This document shows positions 8,663 to 18,429 of a stretch of 64,000 nucleotides of DNA, in pieces (position 1 is the stretch's first letter; each line of letters begins with the position of its first letter). Origin of the DNA: an uncultured Serinicoccus sp. (GTDB taxonomy: Bacteria > Actinomycetota > Actinomycetes > Actinomycetales > Dermatophilaceae); contig NZ_CANKYH010000007.1 of the NCBI RefSeq assembly GCF_947487915.1, positions 124,001-188,000 of the forward strand, read 5' to 3'. The notes below the pieces were generated by a model that was not told the DNA's origin, did no database searches, and saw nothing but the letters and a program-made list of their open reading frames with translations. The translations under genes and the position numbers were made by a program.

Positions 8663-10399
8663 TCAGCGCAGGGCGTCGCGGACGCGCCGGTGGGTGGCCC
8701 GGTCGACCGGCACCTCCAGCACCCGCAGGCCCTCGGCCCGCTCCGCCAGCCGCTCCTCCAGCGCGCCCAGGGAGTCCAGCCGCTCGTGCGGTACGCCGTG
8801 CGCGGCGCAGAGGGCGCCCAGGTCGGTGCCGTGGGGGGTACCGAACACCCGCTCCGCCGCAGCCGCGCCCGTGGGGCTGGCGAGGCGGTCGGGGTCGCCG
8901 TACTCCAGCGTCGAGAAGATGCCGCCCCCGTCGTCGTTGACGACGACGACGGTGAGGTCCGGGCGCGGCTCCCCGGGCCCGATCACCAGGCCACCGGCGT
9001 CGTGCAGGAAGGTCAGGTCCCCCATGAGGGCGAGGACGCGGGGCGGGCCGGTCGGTGGCTCCCCGCCCTGCACGGCGAGCGCCACGCCCACGGCGGTGGC
9101 CACCGTGCCGTCGATGCCGGCCAGACCCCGGTTCGCGACGACCCGCGCCGCGGCGGCGGTGCCGTCCAGCGAGACCGCCAGGTCGCGCGGCACCGTCGAG
9201 GAGCCGAGCACGAGCACGTCGCCGGCCCCCAGGGCGCCGGCCACGACCCGGGCGACGCCGACGCCCGTCGGCTCCGTTCCGGCCGCCGCGGCGACCCGTC
9301 CCGCCAGCGCCTCGCCCGCCGCCGTCCAGGCGTGCACCCACGACGAGGCCTCGGTATGCCGTCGCGGCGGCGCCACCAGGGCGCCGGGCCCGTGGACGCG
9401 GCTCACCACGTGCGAGGGGTCGGTCCAGCGCTCGTGCGCCGAGACGTGCTCCACGACCACCCCCGGCAGCCGGAGCAGCGCGCCCAGCTCGCGGAAGAGG
9501 GTGAGCCGCCCCACGACGACCACCCGCTCGGGCAGCAGCTCCGTGAGCTCGCCGCGGGCCACGGCGGCGGCGAGGAGCGGGCCGTGCGGCACCACGCCGG
9601 GCCCGGTCGGGAGCCGGCCGAACGGCTCGGCCAGGACCGGCCAGCCCGCCTCCTGCGCCCAGGAGAGGGCCCGGTCGGCCGACGCGGGGTCGGGCAGGTC
9701 GCCGAGCAGCACCAGCGTCCGGTGGCCCGGCGCGAGCGGGGCGGGCCGGGCCGCCGGCACCGGCGCCACCGTGACCCAGGGGACCCCGGAGGCCCGCCCG
9801 GCGAGCAGGTCGTCGGCGCCGGCCGCAGGCACGGGCACGGGCGCGAGGGGGTCGCGGAAGGACACGTTGAGGTGCACCGGCCCGGCGCCGGCACCGGCGA
9901 CCGGCCCGGCGCCGCGCGCGGCGGCCAGCGCACGGCATACCGTCGAGCGCCAGTGCGCGCCCGCGCCCGGGGTCACCGCCTCCGGGGCCGGCAGGTCGAC
10001 CTCCCACCGCACCGCGCCGGCGAAGATGCCGGGCTGCACCGTCGTCTGGTTGGCCCCGGTGCCGCGCAGCTCGGCGGGGCGGTCGGCGGAGAGCACGACG
10101 AGGGGTATGCCGCTGTGCGAGGCCTCGAGCACCGCCGGGTGGAGGTTGGCGACGGCGGTCCCGGACGTGGTGACGACCGCGACGGGTGCGCCGCTGCCGC
10201 GCGCCAGCCCGAGCGCGAGGAAACCGGCGCTGCGCTCGTCGATCCGGACGTGCAGACGCAGCCGGCCCGCGCGGTCCGCCTCCTCCAGGGCGTAGGCCAG
10301 CGGCGCCGAGCGCGACCCGGGGGCCAGCACCGCCTCCCGCACCCCTCCGCGCACCAGCTCGTCGACGAGCACGGTGGCCAGGGCGGTCGAGGGGTGCAC
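8663..10399 (-). CDS. menD: SEPHCHC synthase (MenD)
   Basis: ThDP-dependent enzyme that joins 2-oxoglutarate to isochorismate, giving SEPHCHC, the second committed step of menaquinone synthesis. The 578 residues show all three domains. The N-terminal Pyr domain has VLAPGSRSAPLAYAL, HVRIDERSAGFLALGLA (catalytic E in D-E-R-S) and TTSGTAVANLHPAV. The PP domain has NRGLAGIDGTVATAVG and the ThDP/Mg motif GDLTFLHDAGGL followed by VVVNDDGGGIFSTLE. The GTG start at 10399 is the only in-frame start preserving the full Pyr domain. It lies convergent with the Eis-like gene and divergent from the FGGY kinase, about 4 kb from menF. Confidence 0.96.
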   Translation of the reverse strand: MHPSTALATVLVDELVRGGVREAVLAPGSRSAPLAYALEEADRAGRLRLHVRIDERSAGFLALGLARGSGAPVAVVTTSGTAVANLHPAVLEASHSGIPLVVLSADRPAELRGTGANQTTVQPGIFAGAVRWEVDLPAPEAVTPGAGAHWRSTVCRALAAARGAGPVAGAGAGPVHLNVSFRDPLAPVPVPAAGADDLLAGRASGVPWVTVAPVPAARPAPLAPGHRTLVLLGDLPDPASADRALSWAQEAGWPVLAEPFGRLPTGPGVVPHGPLLAAAVARGELTELLPERVVVVGRLTLFRELGALLRLPGVVVEHVSAHERWTDPSHVVSRVHGPGALVAPPRRHTEASSWVHAWTAAGEALAGRVAAAAGTEPTGVGVARVVAGALGAGDVLVLGSSTVPRDLAVSLDGTAAAARVVANRGLAGIDGTVATAVGVALAVQGGEPPTGPPRVLALMGDLTFLHDAGGLVIGPGEPRPDLTVVVVNDDGGGIFSTLEYGDPDRLASPTGAAAAERVFGTPHGTDLGALCAAHGVPHERLDSLGALEERLAERAEGLRVLEVPVDRATHRRVRDALR

Positions 10400-10462
10400 G
10401 CCCCGATGGTCGCACGGAGGCGGGGCGGGTCGACCGATGCCCGCGATCCGCGTCGTTCCGCC

Positions 10463-10468
10463 TAGAGT
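10463..10468 (+). promoter_or_regulatory. Leaderless-type -10 box of the FGGY kinase gene
   Basis: TAGAGT ends 8 bases before the ATG at 10477, with no ribosome-binding site in between. Confidence 0.5.
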
Positions 10469-10476
10469 GGGCGCTC

Positions 10477-11976
10477 ATGGCCTCGAACTTCGACATCGAG
10501 CTGAAGGACGCCGTCGCGCCGCTGGTCCTGGCGATCGACGTCGGCTCCACCGCCAGCAGGGGCATGGTCTACGACGCGCACGGGCGTCCGGTCGGCAAAC
10601 GGGCCAAGGTCTCCCACACCTTCACCACCGCCGGGGACGGCACCTCGGAGATCGACCCCGACCAGCTCGTGGGCGAGGTCCGCACCATCATCGGCGAGCT
10701 GCTCGGCGCGCTCGACGGGCACGAGGTGGCCGGTGTCGCCCTCGACACCTTCGCCTCCTCGCTGGTCGTCGTCGACGCCGACGGGGCACCGCTCACCCCG
10801 TGCTTCACCTACGCCGACGGGCGGTGCGCAGACCAGGTGCGCGAGCTGCGCGAGGAGCTCTCGGAGGAGAACCTCCAGCAGCGCACCGGTACCCGGGTGC
10901 ACTCCAGCTACTGGCCCGCCCGGCTGCGCTGGCTCGCCGCCGAGCGGCCCAAGGTGATGAAGAAGGCGGCCACCTTCCTCTCCCTCGGCGACTACCTCCT
11001 CATGAGTCTCATCGGCACCGTCGCCACCGGCACCTCGACGGCGTCGTGGACCGGCCTGGTCGACCGGCACACCGCGCAGTGGTACCCCGAGCTGGTCGAG
11101 ATCTGCGGCATCGACGCCGACCGGCTGCCGCCCATCCACCACCTCGACGAGCCGGTGGAGGTGGCCGACTCCCACGTCGACCGCATCGCCGCTGACTGGC
11201 CCGGGCTGGTGGGCGCGCGCTGGTACGCCCCCATCACCGACGGCCTCGCCGCCAACGTCGGCCTCGGGGCGCACGACGAGACCGCCATCGCCGCCTCCTG
11301 CGCCACCTCGGGGGCGCTGCGGGTGCTGGTGCGCGAGATGCCGGAGACCCTGCCGCCGGGGTTGTGGTGCTACCGCGTCTCGCACGACCGGGCCCTGCTC
11401 GGCGGTGCGCTCAACGACGTCGGCCGGGCGCTGGCGTGGGCCGACGTCACGCTCGCCGTGGACCAGGTGGGCCCGGAGTCGCTCTCCGCGGCGCTCACCG
11501 CCGAGCCGCACCCCACGACCCCGATCGTCCTGCCCTTCTTCACCGGCGAGCGCAGCACGGGGTGGGCCTCGGAGGCCCGCGCCGTCCTGGCCGGGGTGAC
11601 GGCAGCCTCCGCGCCCGCGGAGGTCTACCGCGGGGTGGTGGAGGGGATCGCCCTGTCCTACGCCCGGATCGCCAGCCAGCTGCGGGAGGTCGCTCCCCAG
11701 CCGGAGAAGCTCTACGCCGGCGGCTCGGTCGCCTCCGACCGCCCCGAGCTCATGCAGATCATGGCCGACGCCATGCGCACCCCGGTGACCCCGGTGACGA
11801 TCAAGCGCTCCACGCTGCACGGCACCGCGCTGCTCGCCCTGGAGAGCCTGGCCCCGGACGTGCGCCGGGCCCGGCCCCACCGCGGCGCGACCCTCTCCCC
11901 CGACTACGCGCGCCGGCCGTACTACACCGACCGGTTCCGCCGCTTCCAGCAGGTCTACGAGGCCCTCTTTGACTGA
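10477..11976 (+). CDS. FGGY-family carbohydrate kinase, gluconokinase-like
   Basis: ATP-dependent sugar kinase of 499 residues. The N-terminal phosphate-binding loop is LAIDVGSTASRGMVYDAHGRPV, with D at the conserved first position, and FGGY_C contains GGALNDVGRALAW and the adenine-site segment LYAGGSVASDRPELMQIMAD. The catalytic base should be the D in the segment APITDGLAANVGLGAHD. The GSTA-R-G variant and overall spacing fit gluconokinase-like members, but xylulose or other sugar specificity cannot be excluded. No sugar transporter or regulator is adjacent. The stop codon overlaps by eight bases the start of the helicase-associated gene. Confidence 0.85.
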   Translation: MASNFDIELKDAVAPLVLAIDVGSTASRGMVYDAHGRPVGKRAKVSHTFTTAGDGTSEIDPDQLVGEVRTIIGELLGALDGHEVAGVALDTFASSLVVVDADGAPLTPCFTYADGRCADQVRELREELSEENLQQRTGTRVHSSYWPARLRWLAAERPKVMKKAATFLSLGDYLLMSLIGTVATGTSTASWTGLVDRHTAQWYPELVEICGIDADRLPPIHHLDEPVEVADSHVDRIAADWPGLVGARWYAPITDGLAANVGLGAHDETAIAASCATSGALRVLVREMPETLPPGLWCYRVSHDRALLGGALNDVGRALAWADVTLAVDQVGPESLSAALTAEPHPTTPIVLPFFTGERSTGWASEARAVLAGVTAASAPAEVYRGVVEGIALSYARIASQLREVAPQPEKLYAGGSVASDRPELMQIMADAMRTPVTPVTIKRSTLHGTALLALESLAPDVRRARPHRGATLSPDYARRPYYTDRFRRFQQVYEALFD

Positions 11977-14224
11977 GCCGCCCGTCCGTTCGCTCGCCGA
12001 CGACCTGCGGGGCCGGACCGACGACGAGCTCGCCCGGCTGCTGCAGACCCGGCCCGACCTGGCCCGTCCTGCCCCGGCCGACGTGACCGCCCTCACCGGG
12101 CGCGCCACCACCCGGGCCAGCGTGCAGCGGGCGCTGGAGGGCCTCGACCTCGCGCACCTGCAGGCGCTGGAGGCGATGATCGTCGCCTCGCCGGCGTCGG
12201 TCGGCGCCGTCGCCGCGCTGCTGGACACCGACGAGCACGAGGCCCGGGCGGCCGAGCTCGTCGACGACCTGCACGCGCTGGCCCTGTGCTGGCGCTCGCC
12301 GGAGGGTATGCGGCCCGCCCGCGCCGTCGCGGACGTCGTCGGCGTCCCCGGGGGGCTGGGGCCGGTGGCGGCCGGGGGGCCGACGGGCGAGCAGCTGGAG
12401 ACGGCGCTCGCCGGGCTGCAGCCGCGCCACCGCAGCCTGCTCGAGGCCCTGACCTGGGGCCCGGCGCGCGGGGCGGTGGCGGCGGTGCCCGGGGTGGGCG
12501 AGGCCTCGCCGGTGTCGCTGGCCGCGCAGGAGCTGGTCGAGGCGGGTCTGCTCCAGCGCGAGGACGAGGGTCATGTCGTGCTCCCCCGCCAGGTGGCCCT
12601 CGCCCTGCGCGGCGGCCGGCTGCACCGCCACCCGGCCATCGAGCCACCGGCCGTGGAGCACACCACGCTGGACCAGGACGTCGTGGACGCCGCCGCGGGC
12701 GGTCGCGCCGCCGAGCTCGTCGTCCTCGTCACCGAGGTGGTCGAGGAGTGGGGGGCCCGCCCGCCGAGGGTCCTGCGCTCCGGCGGGTTGGCGGTGCGCG
12801 ACCTCACCCGGTTGTCCGCCCACCTGGAGACCGGCACCCAGGAGGTGGCCTGGCTGCTGGAGACGGCGCACGCGGCGGGACTCGTCGCGGTCGACGACGG
12901 CCGGCGGCAGACCGTCGCCGAGGGCACCCCCGTGTGGGCGCCGACCACGCTGGCCGACGACTGGCTGGACGAGCCCGCCGGCGCGCGCTGGGCCGCCCTC
13001 GCGCAGGCGTGGTGGACCACCTCGGCGGCACCCGGCCTCGTCGGGACGTCCGACGGGGGGCGCGTCAACGTGCTGTCGACCGCGACGTCATACCCCCTGG
13101 CGCGGCAACGCCGGCACGACACCCTGCGGGCCCTGGCCAGCCTGCCGCCGGGCGCGGTCGGCGCGGTGGAGCCGCTCGGCGAGCTGCTGCGCTGGCGGCA
13201 CCCGCTGCGCTCGGCGCGGTCCACCGGCGACCACGGTGTCGGCCCGGACACGGCGCTGCGCGAGGCCGAGTGGGCGGGCTTGACCGGTCGTGGCGCCCTG
13301 TCGACCCCGGGGCGCGCGGTGGTGGCCGGCGACCCCGCGGCCGACCTCATGGAGCCCCTCGTGCCGCCCGCGGTGGACCACGTGCTGCTGCAGGCCGACC
13401 TCACCGCCATCGCACCGGGCCGCCTCGACGGCCCGGCCCGCACCCTGCTGCGCCTCGTGAGCGACGTCGAGTCCCGCGGCGGCGCGACGGTGCACCGCTT
13501 CGGCGAGCAGAGCGTGCGGCGTGCCCTCGACCTCGGCTGGACGGCCGACCGGGTGCTCGAGGAGCTGGCCGCCGTGTCGCGGACCGGGGTGCCGCAGCCG
13601 CTCGACTACCTGGTGCGCGACGTCGCCCGCCGCCACGGGGTGGCCCGGGTCGGGGCGTGCGCGGCCTACCTGCGCTGCGACGACGCCGCCCTGCTGGACC
13701 GCATCGAGCACGACCGCGCCCTCGGGATGCTGCAGTGGCGCCGGGTCGCCCCGACCGTGCTCGTCTCGCCGGTCGCCGCACCCACGGTCATGGACCTGCT
13801 GCGCGAGGAGCAGTACGGCCCGGTCGCGGACGGCGCCGACGGCAGCCTCGCCCTCGCGGTGCAGCGCCACCGCGCCCCCCGGACCACCACGCCCGCCGTG
13901 CGGGTCAGCGGGGTCGACGAGACGGTCGCCCGGCAGGTCGTCGGCGTGATGCGCCGGGGCGACGCGTCGGCCGCGGCCGGCGGTGGTGACTGTGGGGCCG
14001 ACGCCAGCACCGACCCGGTCGTGGTGAGCGCCACGGTGCGCGAGGCCGCGGTCGACGGGCAGGCCCTGTGGATCGGGTATGCCGACGACGCCGGCGGGGT
14101 CGCCACCCACCTGGTGCGACCGCTGGCGGTCGAGGGCGGCCGGCTGCGGGCGAGCGTGGGCGACGCCGACGTCACCCGCACCTTCCTGCTGCACCGGATC
14201 ACGAGGGTGAGCCCGGCGCAGTGA
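11969..14224 (+). CDS. Helicase-associated (XPB/Ssl2 N-terminal-like) protein with WYL-like tail
   Basis: The large 751-residue protein begins ADDLRGRTDDELARLLQTRPDL, the start typical of the actinobacterial helicase-associated family with an XPB/Ssl2 N-terminal-like domain. The middle comprises winged-helix-like segments (DLRGRT to about residue 450). The C terminus, LWIGYADDAGGVATHLVRPL then FLLHRITRV, resembles a WYL-type ligand-sensing beta barrel. In many actinobacteria such a gene adjoins the XPB helicase gene; here that helicase lies at 26881, about 12 kb away. The role is therefore probably in DNA repair or nucleic-acid handling, by inference. A TTG start at 11969 overlaps the kinase stop, and the acyltransferase gene overlaps its own stop. 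Confidence 0.75.
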   Translation: MTEPPVRSLADDLRGRTDDELARLLQTRPDLARPAPADVTALTGRATTRASVQRALEGLDLAHLQALEAMIVASPASVGAVAALLDTDEHEARAAELVDDLHALALCWRSPEGMRPARAVADVVGVPGGLGPVAAGGPTGEQLETALAGLQPRHRSLLEALTWGPARGAVAAVPGVGEASPVSLAAQELVEAGLLQREDEGHVVLPRQVALALRGGRLHRHPAIEPPAVEHTTLDQDVVDAAAGGRAAELVVLVTEVVEEWGARPPRVLRSGGLAVRDLTRLSAHLETGTQEVAWLLETAHAAGLVAVDDGRRQTVAEGTPVWAPTTLADDWLDEPAGARWAALAQAWWTTSAAPGLVGTSDGGRVNVLSTATSYPLARQRRHDTLRALASLPPGAVGAVEPLGELLRWRHPLRSARSTGDHGVGPDTALREAEWAGLTGRGALSTPGRAVVAGDPAADLMEPLVPPAVDHVLLQADLTAIAPGRLDGPARTLLRLVSDVESRGGATVHRFGEQSVRRALDLGWTADRVLEELAAVSRTGVPQPLDYLVRDVARRHGVARVGACAAYLRCDDAALLDRIEHDRALGMLQWRRVAPTVLVSPVAAPTVMDLLREEQYGPVADGADGSLALAVQRHRAPRTTTPAVRVSGVDETVARQVVGVMRRGDASAAAGGGDCGADASTDPVVVSATVREAAVDGQALWIGYADDAGGVATHLVRPLAVEGGRLRASVGDADVTRTFLLHRITRVSPAQ

Positions 14225-16386
14225 GCCCGAGCCGCACCGGCCCCCGCACGGACCGTCGTGAGGAGGCCGCCCCCTCGCGCCCCCCGCGAGACGCGCCGCC
14301 TCCCGGCGACGGCACTGGCGACGACACTGGCGCCGGCACTGGCACCGCAGTCCCCCCGTCGCTGACCGCGCGCTACCGCCCCGAGCTGCACGGCCTGCGC
14401 GGTCTGGCGATCGCCCTGGTCGTCCTCTTCCACGTCTTCGGCGACGGCCGCGTGTCCGGCGGCATCGACGTGTTCCTCGCGATCTCCGGCTTCCTCTTCA
14501 CCGGGATGCTCGCCCGGGAGGCGGTGCGTACCGGCGGCCGGGTCGACCTCGGGCGCTACCTGGGCCGCATCGTGCGCCGCCTGCTGCCCACGGCCGTGCT
14601 CGTGCTGGCGGCGACCTGGCTGGCCGGGCGGTTGCTGCTGCCGGAGACCCGGTGGGTGCAGCTGGGGCGCGAGGTCCGCGCGAGCCTGACCTACGTCGAG
14701 AACTGGGAGCTCATCGCCTCCCAGCTGGGCTACGGCGCGGCGGGTGCCTCGACCAGCCCGTTGCAGCACTTCTGGTCGATGTCGGTCCAGGGCCAGTTCT
14801 ACCTCCTGTGGCCGGTGGTGGTGGTGCTCGGCGTGCTCCTGGCGCGGGGCCTGCGGGTCGGCCCGCGGCCGGTGCTGCTGGGCGTGGTCGCCGGGGTGTG
14901 CGTCGGGTCGTTCGGGTATGCCGCGTGGCTGCACCAGGCGGACCAGCAGGTGGCCTACCTGCACACCGGGGCGCGGCTGTGGGAGCCGGCGCTGGGCGGC
15001 CTGGTGGCGCTGCTCGCGCTCGACGCGCGCCTGCCGCGGGCTCTGCGGCTGACGCTGGGGTGGGCGGGGGTCGGCCTCGTGGCCAGCTCCGGGCTGGTGC
15101 TCGACGGCGGGGCGCTGTTCCCCGGACCGGCCGCCCTCTGGCCCGTGGGCGGCTTCGCGCTGGTCCTGGCCGCCGGGTCGACGGACAGCCGGTGGGGGGC
15201 CGACCACTGGCTGTCCGGTCGGCTGCTCGGCTGGGTCGGCGACATCGCCTACCCGCTTTTCCTGTGGCACTGGCCCGTCGTCGTCTACACCCTCGTGGTG
15301 ACCGGGCAGGAACGGCTCGGGCTGGCCGCGGGAGCCCTCGTCATCGCGGCGTCGGTGCTCCTGGCCCACCTCACGCACGCCCTGGTGGAGCGGCGGGTGA
15401 CCGCCTCGCCGATGCGCCGGCCGTGGCTCGTCATCGGCGTCGGCGCCCTCGTCGTCGCGCTCGGGGCGGGGCTGGTCGGCGGCTGGACGGCCGCCCTGGT
15501 GCGCGAGCGGGAGGCTGCCCTCGCCCAGGCGGCGCAGGACTCCCCCGACCATCCGGGGGCGGCCGCCCTGGACGAGCCCGGCTTCGGCAACACCGGCGCC
15601 ACCCCGGTCCCGGCCCTGGCTGCCGCGCCGCAGGACAACGCCGACGTCTACCGGCAAGGGTGCATCCAGGGCCACGAGGACACGCAGGCCGCCTCGGAGG
15701 TGCTGGTGTGCCCCGGCACCGACCCGGGCGCCGAGCACACCCTGGTGGTGACCGGCGGCTCCCACGTCGTCCAGTTCCTGCCCGCGCTGGAGGTCGTGGC
15801 CGACGAGCAGGGGTGGAACCTCGTCGTGGCCAGCCGCTCGGGCTGCCACCTCACGACCAACACCGGCGCCTACCCGCAGCAGACCGACGCCACCCCGACG
15901 GACAGCTGTGTCGCCTGGAACGCCGGCTTCCTGGAGACCGTCGAGGAGCTGGACCCGGACGCCGTGGTGACCCTGGGGTCGACGACCCAGCCCGGGTCCG
16001 AGCAGGTGTCGCGCGGCTTCGTCGAGGTGTGGCGCGAGCTGGACCGGCGCGGGATCGACGTCGTCGGCCTGCGGGACACCGCGCGGATGCCGCAGGACGT
16101 GCCCGACTGCCTGGCCGAGCACCCGGAGGAGCCGCGGGCCTGCGCCATGCCGCGGGAGCCGGCATACCGCGACTCCGCGCCCTACCTGGGCCGGGACGAC
16201 CTGCCGGCCAACGTCTCCTTCGTCGACGTCGTGGACCAGATCTGCACGGACCGGACCTGCCCGGCGGTCGCGGGCGACGTGGTGGTCTACAGCGACCACA
16301 GCCACGTCACCGCGACCTACATGCGCACCCTCGCCCCGGCCCTGGACGCACGGCTGCGCGAGGCGGCGCCCCAGCTCTACCGCTAG
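14221..16386 (+). CDS. Membrane acyltransferase-3 fused to SGNH domain (OatA-like)
   Basis: The 721 residues comprise a disordered N-terminal tail rich in D, G, T and P (1-45), an acyltransferase-3 membrane domain and an extracytoplasmic SGNH domain. The membrane domain has ELHGLRGLAIALVVLFHVF with the catalytic H, then GGIDVFLAISGFLFT, QHFWSMSVQGQFYLLWP and about ten helices ending near residue 425. Family members O-acylate peptidoglycan or surface polysaccharide. In the SGNH part the usual G-D-S-H block reads TGGSHVVQF, keeping the Ser but replacing D with G. The terminal D-x-x-H block is YSDHSHVT. The GTG start lies in a GTGA overlap with the preceding stop codon, so it belongs to the same transcript as the helicase-associated gene. 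Confidence 0.85.
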   Translation: MSPSRTGPRTDRREEAAPSRPPRDAPPPGDGTGDDTGAGTGTAVPPSLTARYRPELHGLRGLAIALVVLFHVFGDGRVSGGIDVFLAISGFLFTGMLAREAVRTGGRVDLGRYLGRIVRRLLPTAVLVLAATWLAGRLLLPETRWVQLGREVRASLTYVENWELIASQLGYGAAGASTSPLQHFWSMSVQGQFYLLWPVVVVLGVLLARGLRVGPRPVLLGVVAGVCVGSFGYAAWLHQADQQVAYLHTGARLWEPALGGLVALLALDARLPRALRLTLGWAGVGLVASSGLVLDGGALFPGPAALWPVGGFALVLAAGSTDSRWGADHWLSGRLLGWVGDIAYPLFLWHWPVVVYTLVVTGQERLGLAAGALVIAASVLLAHLTHALVERRVTASPMRRPWLVIGVGALVVALGAGLVGGWTAALVREREAALAQAAQDSPDHPGAAALDEPGFGNTGATPVPALAAAPQDNADVYRQGCIQGHEDTQAASEVLVCPGTDPGAEHTLVVTGGSHVVQFLPALEVVADEQGWNLVVASRSGCHLTTNTGAYPQQTDATPTDSCVAWNAGFLETVEELDPDAVVTLGSTTQPGSEQVSRGFVEVWRELDRRGIDVVGLRDTARMPQDVPDCLAEHPEEPRACAMPREPAYRDSAPYLGRDDLPANVSFVDVVDQICTDRTCPAVAGDVVVYSDHSHVTATYMRTLAPALDARLREAAPQLYR

Positions 16387-16419
16387 TCGGACGGGCCGGC
16401 ACCGGCCGGCGGCGGGACC

Positions 16420-16435
16420 GCCCCCGGTTGGGGGC
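16420..16435. terminator. Short GC hairpin between convergent genes
   Basis: GCCCCCGGTTGGGGGC forms a six-base stem with a four-base loop in the 48-bp gap between the acyltransferase and the M13 peptidase genes. Confidence 0.5.
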
Positions 16436-18417
16436 TAGAAGATCCGCACCCGGTCCTCGGGGTCCAGCCAGAGCGCGTCGCCCTGCTGGGTGCCGAAGGC
16501 CTCGTGGAAGGCGTCGACGTTGCGGACCGTGTTGGCCCGCAGGTCGGCCGGGGCGTGCGGGTCGATCGAGAGCAGCCTCCGGGCCTCCTCCTCCCGAGCG
16601 ACGGTGCGCCATACCGAGCCCCATCCGAGGAAGAAGCGCTGGTCGCCGGTCCAGCCGTCCACCTCGGGCGCGGAGCCCTCGGTGGCGATGGTGTAGGCGA
16701 GGTAAGCCAGCTCGAGCCCGCACAGGTCACCGATGTTCTCGCCGACCGTGAGACCGCCGTTGACGGTGGCGGTCCCGCCGGGGATGTCGCGCGGCGACAG
16801 GGTGTCGAACTGCTCGACGAGCCGCCGGCTGCGGGCGTCGAAGGCCTCCCGGTCGGCCTCGGTCCACCAGTCGGTGAGCGAGCCGTCCCCGGCATACCTG
16901 CTGCCCTGGTCGTCGAAGCCGTGGCCGATCTCGTGCGCGATGACCGCCCCGATGCCGCCGTAGTTGGTGGCGTCGTCGGCGTCGACGTCGAAGAACGGCG
17001 GCTGCAGGATGGCGGCGGGGAAGACGATCTCGTTGAGCATCGGGTGGTAGTAGGCGTTGACGGTCTGCGGGGTCATGAGCCACTCGTCGTGGTCGATCGG
17101 TCCGCCGACCTTGGCCAGCTCGCGGTCGGTCTCGAACGCGGCGCCGCGGCGGACGTTGCCCACGAGGTCGCCGGGGTCCAGCTCGTAGGCCGTGTAGTCG
17201 CGGAAGGTGGCCGGGTGACCGATCTTGGGACGGAAGAGCGCGAGCTTCTCCTCGGCGCGCTCCCGGGTCTGCGGACTCATCCACTCCAGCTCGCCGATGC
17301 GGCGGCGGAAGGCCTCGGTGACGTTGGCGACGAGCTCGGTCATCCGCTCCCGGGCTGCCGGGGGGAAGTGCGCCTCGACGTAGAGCTGCCCTGCGGCCTC
17401 GCCCAGCAGCGCCTCGACGATGCCGACGCCGCGCTTCCACCGCTCCTTGTTGGCCGGGGTGCCCGACAGCGCCCGGCCGTGGAAGTCGAAGTGCGCCGCG
17501 ACCAGGTCGTCGGTGAGGTAGGGCGCGAGCGAGTCGAGCAGCCGGACGGCCTGCCAGGCCTGCCAGTCGGCGAGCCGCACCCGGGTCAGCGTCTCCCCCA
17601 GCGCGGCGAGCACGTCGGGCTGGCGGGCGACGACGGCGTCCAGGGCGCCCGCGGGCGCGCCGAGACCGTCGGCGAAGGCGTCCCAGTCCATCCCGGGGGT
17701 GAGCCCGGCGAGCTCCTCGCGGGTGAGCCGGGTGTAGCTCTTCACCGCGTCGCGCGCGGCGACCCGGTCCCGGTGGGCGGCGGCGAGGCGCTCCTCGAGG
17801 GCGTAGACACGGTCGACGGCGTCGTCGCCCACGACCTCGTCCAGACCGGACTCGGCGAGCGCCGGCCCGGCCGCCTGCAGGAGCCGGGCGAGGTAGGTGC
17901 GGTAGGCCTCGCGCACCGTCGCGTGCTCGTCCGCGGTGTAGTAGGCCTCGTCGGGCAGGCCGATGCCGCCCTGGTGGAGGTAGACGATGTAGCTCTCCGG
18001 GTCGCCCGCGTCGGCGGTCACCCAGAGGTGCGTGAGCCCGTCGACGCCCTCGCGCTGCAGCTGCGCGGAGAGCCGGACGAAGGCGCTGACGTCCTCGACC
18101 TGCGCGATCCGCTGCAGCGGGTCGGTCAGGGGGGTCAGGCCGACCCGCTCGACCTGGTCGGTGTCCATGAAGCTCGCGTAGAGCGCGCCCACCTTGCCGG
18201 CCGGGGTGTCCAGCTCGGGCTGCGCCTGCGCCGCCTGCTCGATGAGCTCGCGGACAGCGGTCTCGGCACTCTCCCGCAGGAGGTCGAAAGCGCCGTAGCG
18301 GGAGCGGTCCTCCGGGATCGTCGCCGAGGCGAGCCACCCCCCGTTGACGTGGCCGAACAGATCGTCCTGGGGCCGCACGTCGGTGTTCATCCCTGCACGG
18401 TCGATACCTGACTTCAT
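16435..18417 (-). CDS. M13-family zinc metallopeptidase (neprilysin/PepO-like)
   Basis: The protein has 660 residues, close to the bacterial PepO/Zmp1 length, with no signal peptide, so it is probably cytoplasmic or released by a non-classical route. The N-terminal M13 domain begins PQDDLFGHVNGGWLASATIP. The zinc site is VIAHEIGHGFDDQG near residue 495 (H-E-x-x-H) with the third ligand in TVGENIGDLCG. NAYYHPMLNEIVFPAAILQPPFF binds the peptide backbone. The last residues are VRIF instead of the common C-R-V-W. It should cleave oligopeptides. The ATG at 18417 is preceded at six bases by a TACCGT -10 box, supporting a leaderless transcript and this start over the internal Met at residue 10. Confidence 0.93.
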   Translation of the reverse strand: MKSGIDRAGMNTDVRPQDDLFGHVNGGWLASATIPEDRSRYGAFDLLRESAETAVRELIEQAAQAQPELDTPAGKVGALYASFMDTDQVERVGLTPLTDPLQRIAQVEDVSAFVRLSAQLQREGVDGLTHLWVTADAGDPESYIVYLHQGGIGLPDEAYYTADEHATVREAYRTYLARLLQAAGPALAESGLDEVVGDDAVDRVYALEERLAAAHRDRVAARDAVKSYTRLTREELAGLTPGMDWDAFADGLGAPAGALDAVVARQPDVLAALGETLTRVRLADWQAWQAVRLLDSLAPYLTDDLVAAHFDFHGRALSGTPANKERWKRGVGIVEALLGEAAGQLYVEAHFPPAARERMTELVANVTEAFRRRIGELEWMSPQTRERAEEKLALFRPKIGHPATFRDYTAYELDPGDLVGNVRRGAAFETDRELAKVGGPIDHDEWLMTPQTVNAYYHPMLNEIVFPAAILQPPFFDVDADDATNYGGIGAVIAHEIGHGFDDQGSRYAGDGSLTDWWTEADREAFDARSRRLVEQFDTLSPRDIPGGTATVNGGLTVGENIGDLCGLELAYLAYTIATEGSAPEVDGWTGDQRFFLGWGSVWRTVAREEEARRLLSIDPHAPADLRANTVRNVDAFHEAFGTQQGDALWLDPEDRVRIF

Positions 18418-18423
18418 GGGTTC

Positions 18424-18429
18424 ACGGTA
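18424..18429 (-). promoter_or_regulatory. Leaderless -10 box of the M13 peptidase gene
   Basis: TACCGT lies six bases before the ATG at 18417. It is part of a GGCATACC octamer, showing that the iterated word can supply a promoter element. Confidence 0.5.

Noticed and set aside
13666..16305. Very long open frame on the minus strand opposite the acyltransferase and helicase-associated genes
   Set aside because: It is a high-GC antisense shadow with low-complexity Arg/Pro/Gly/His composition and no domain; the plus-strand genes carry clear family motifs.
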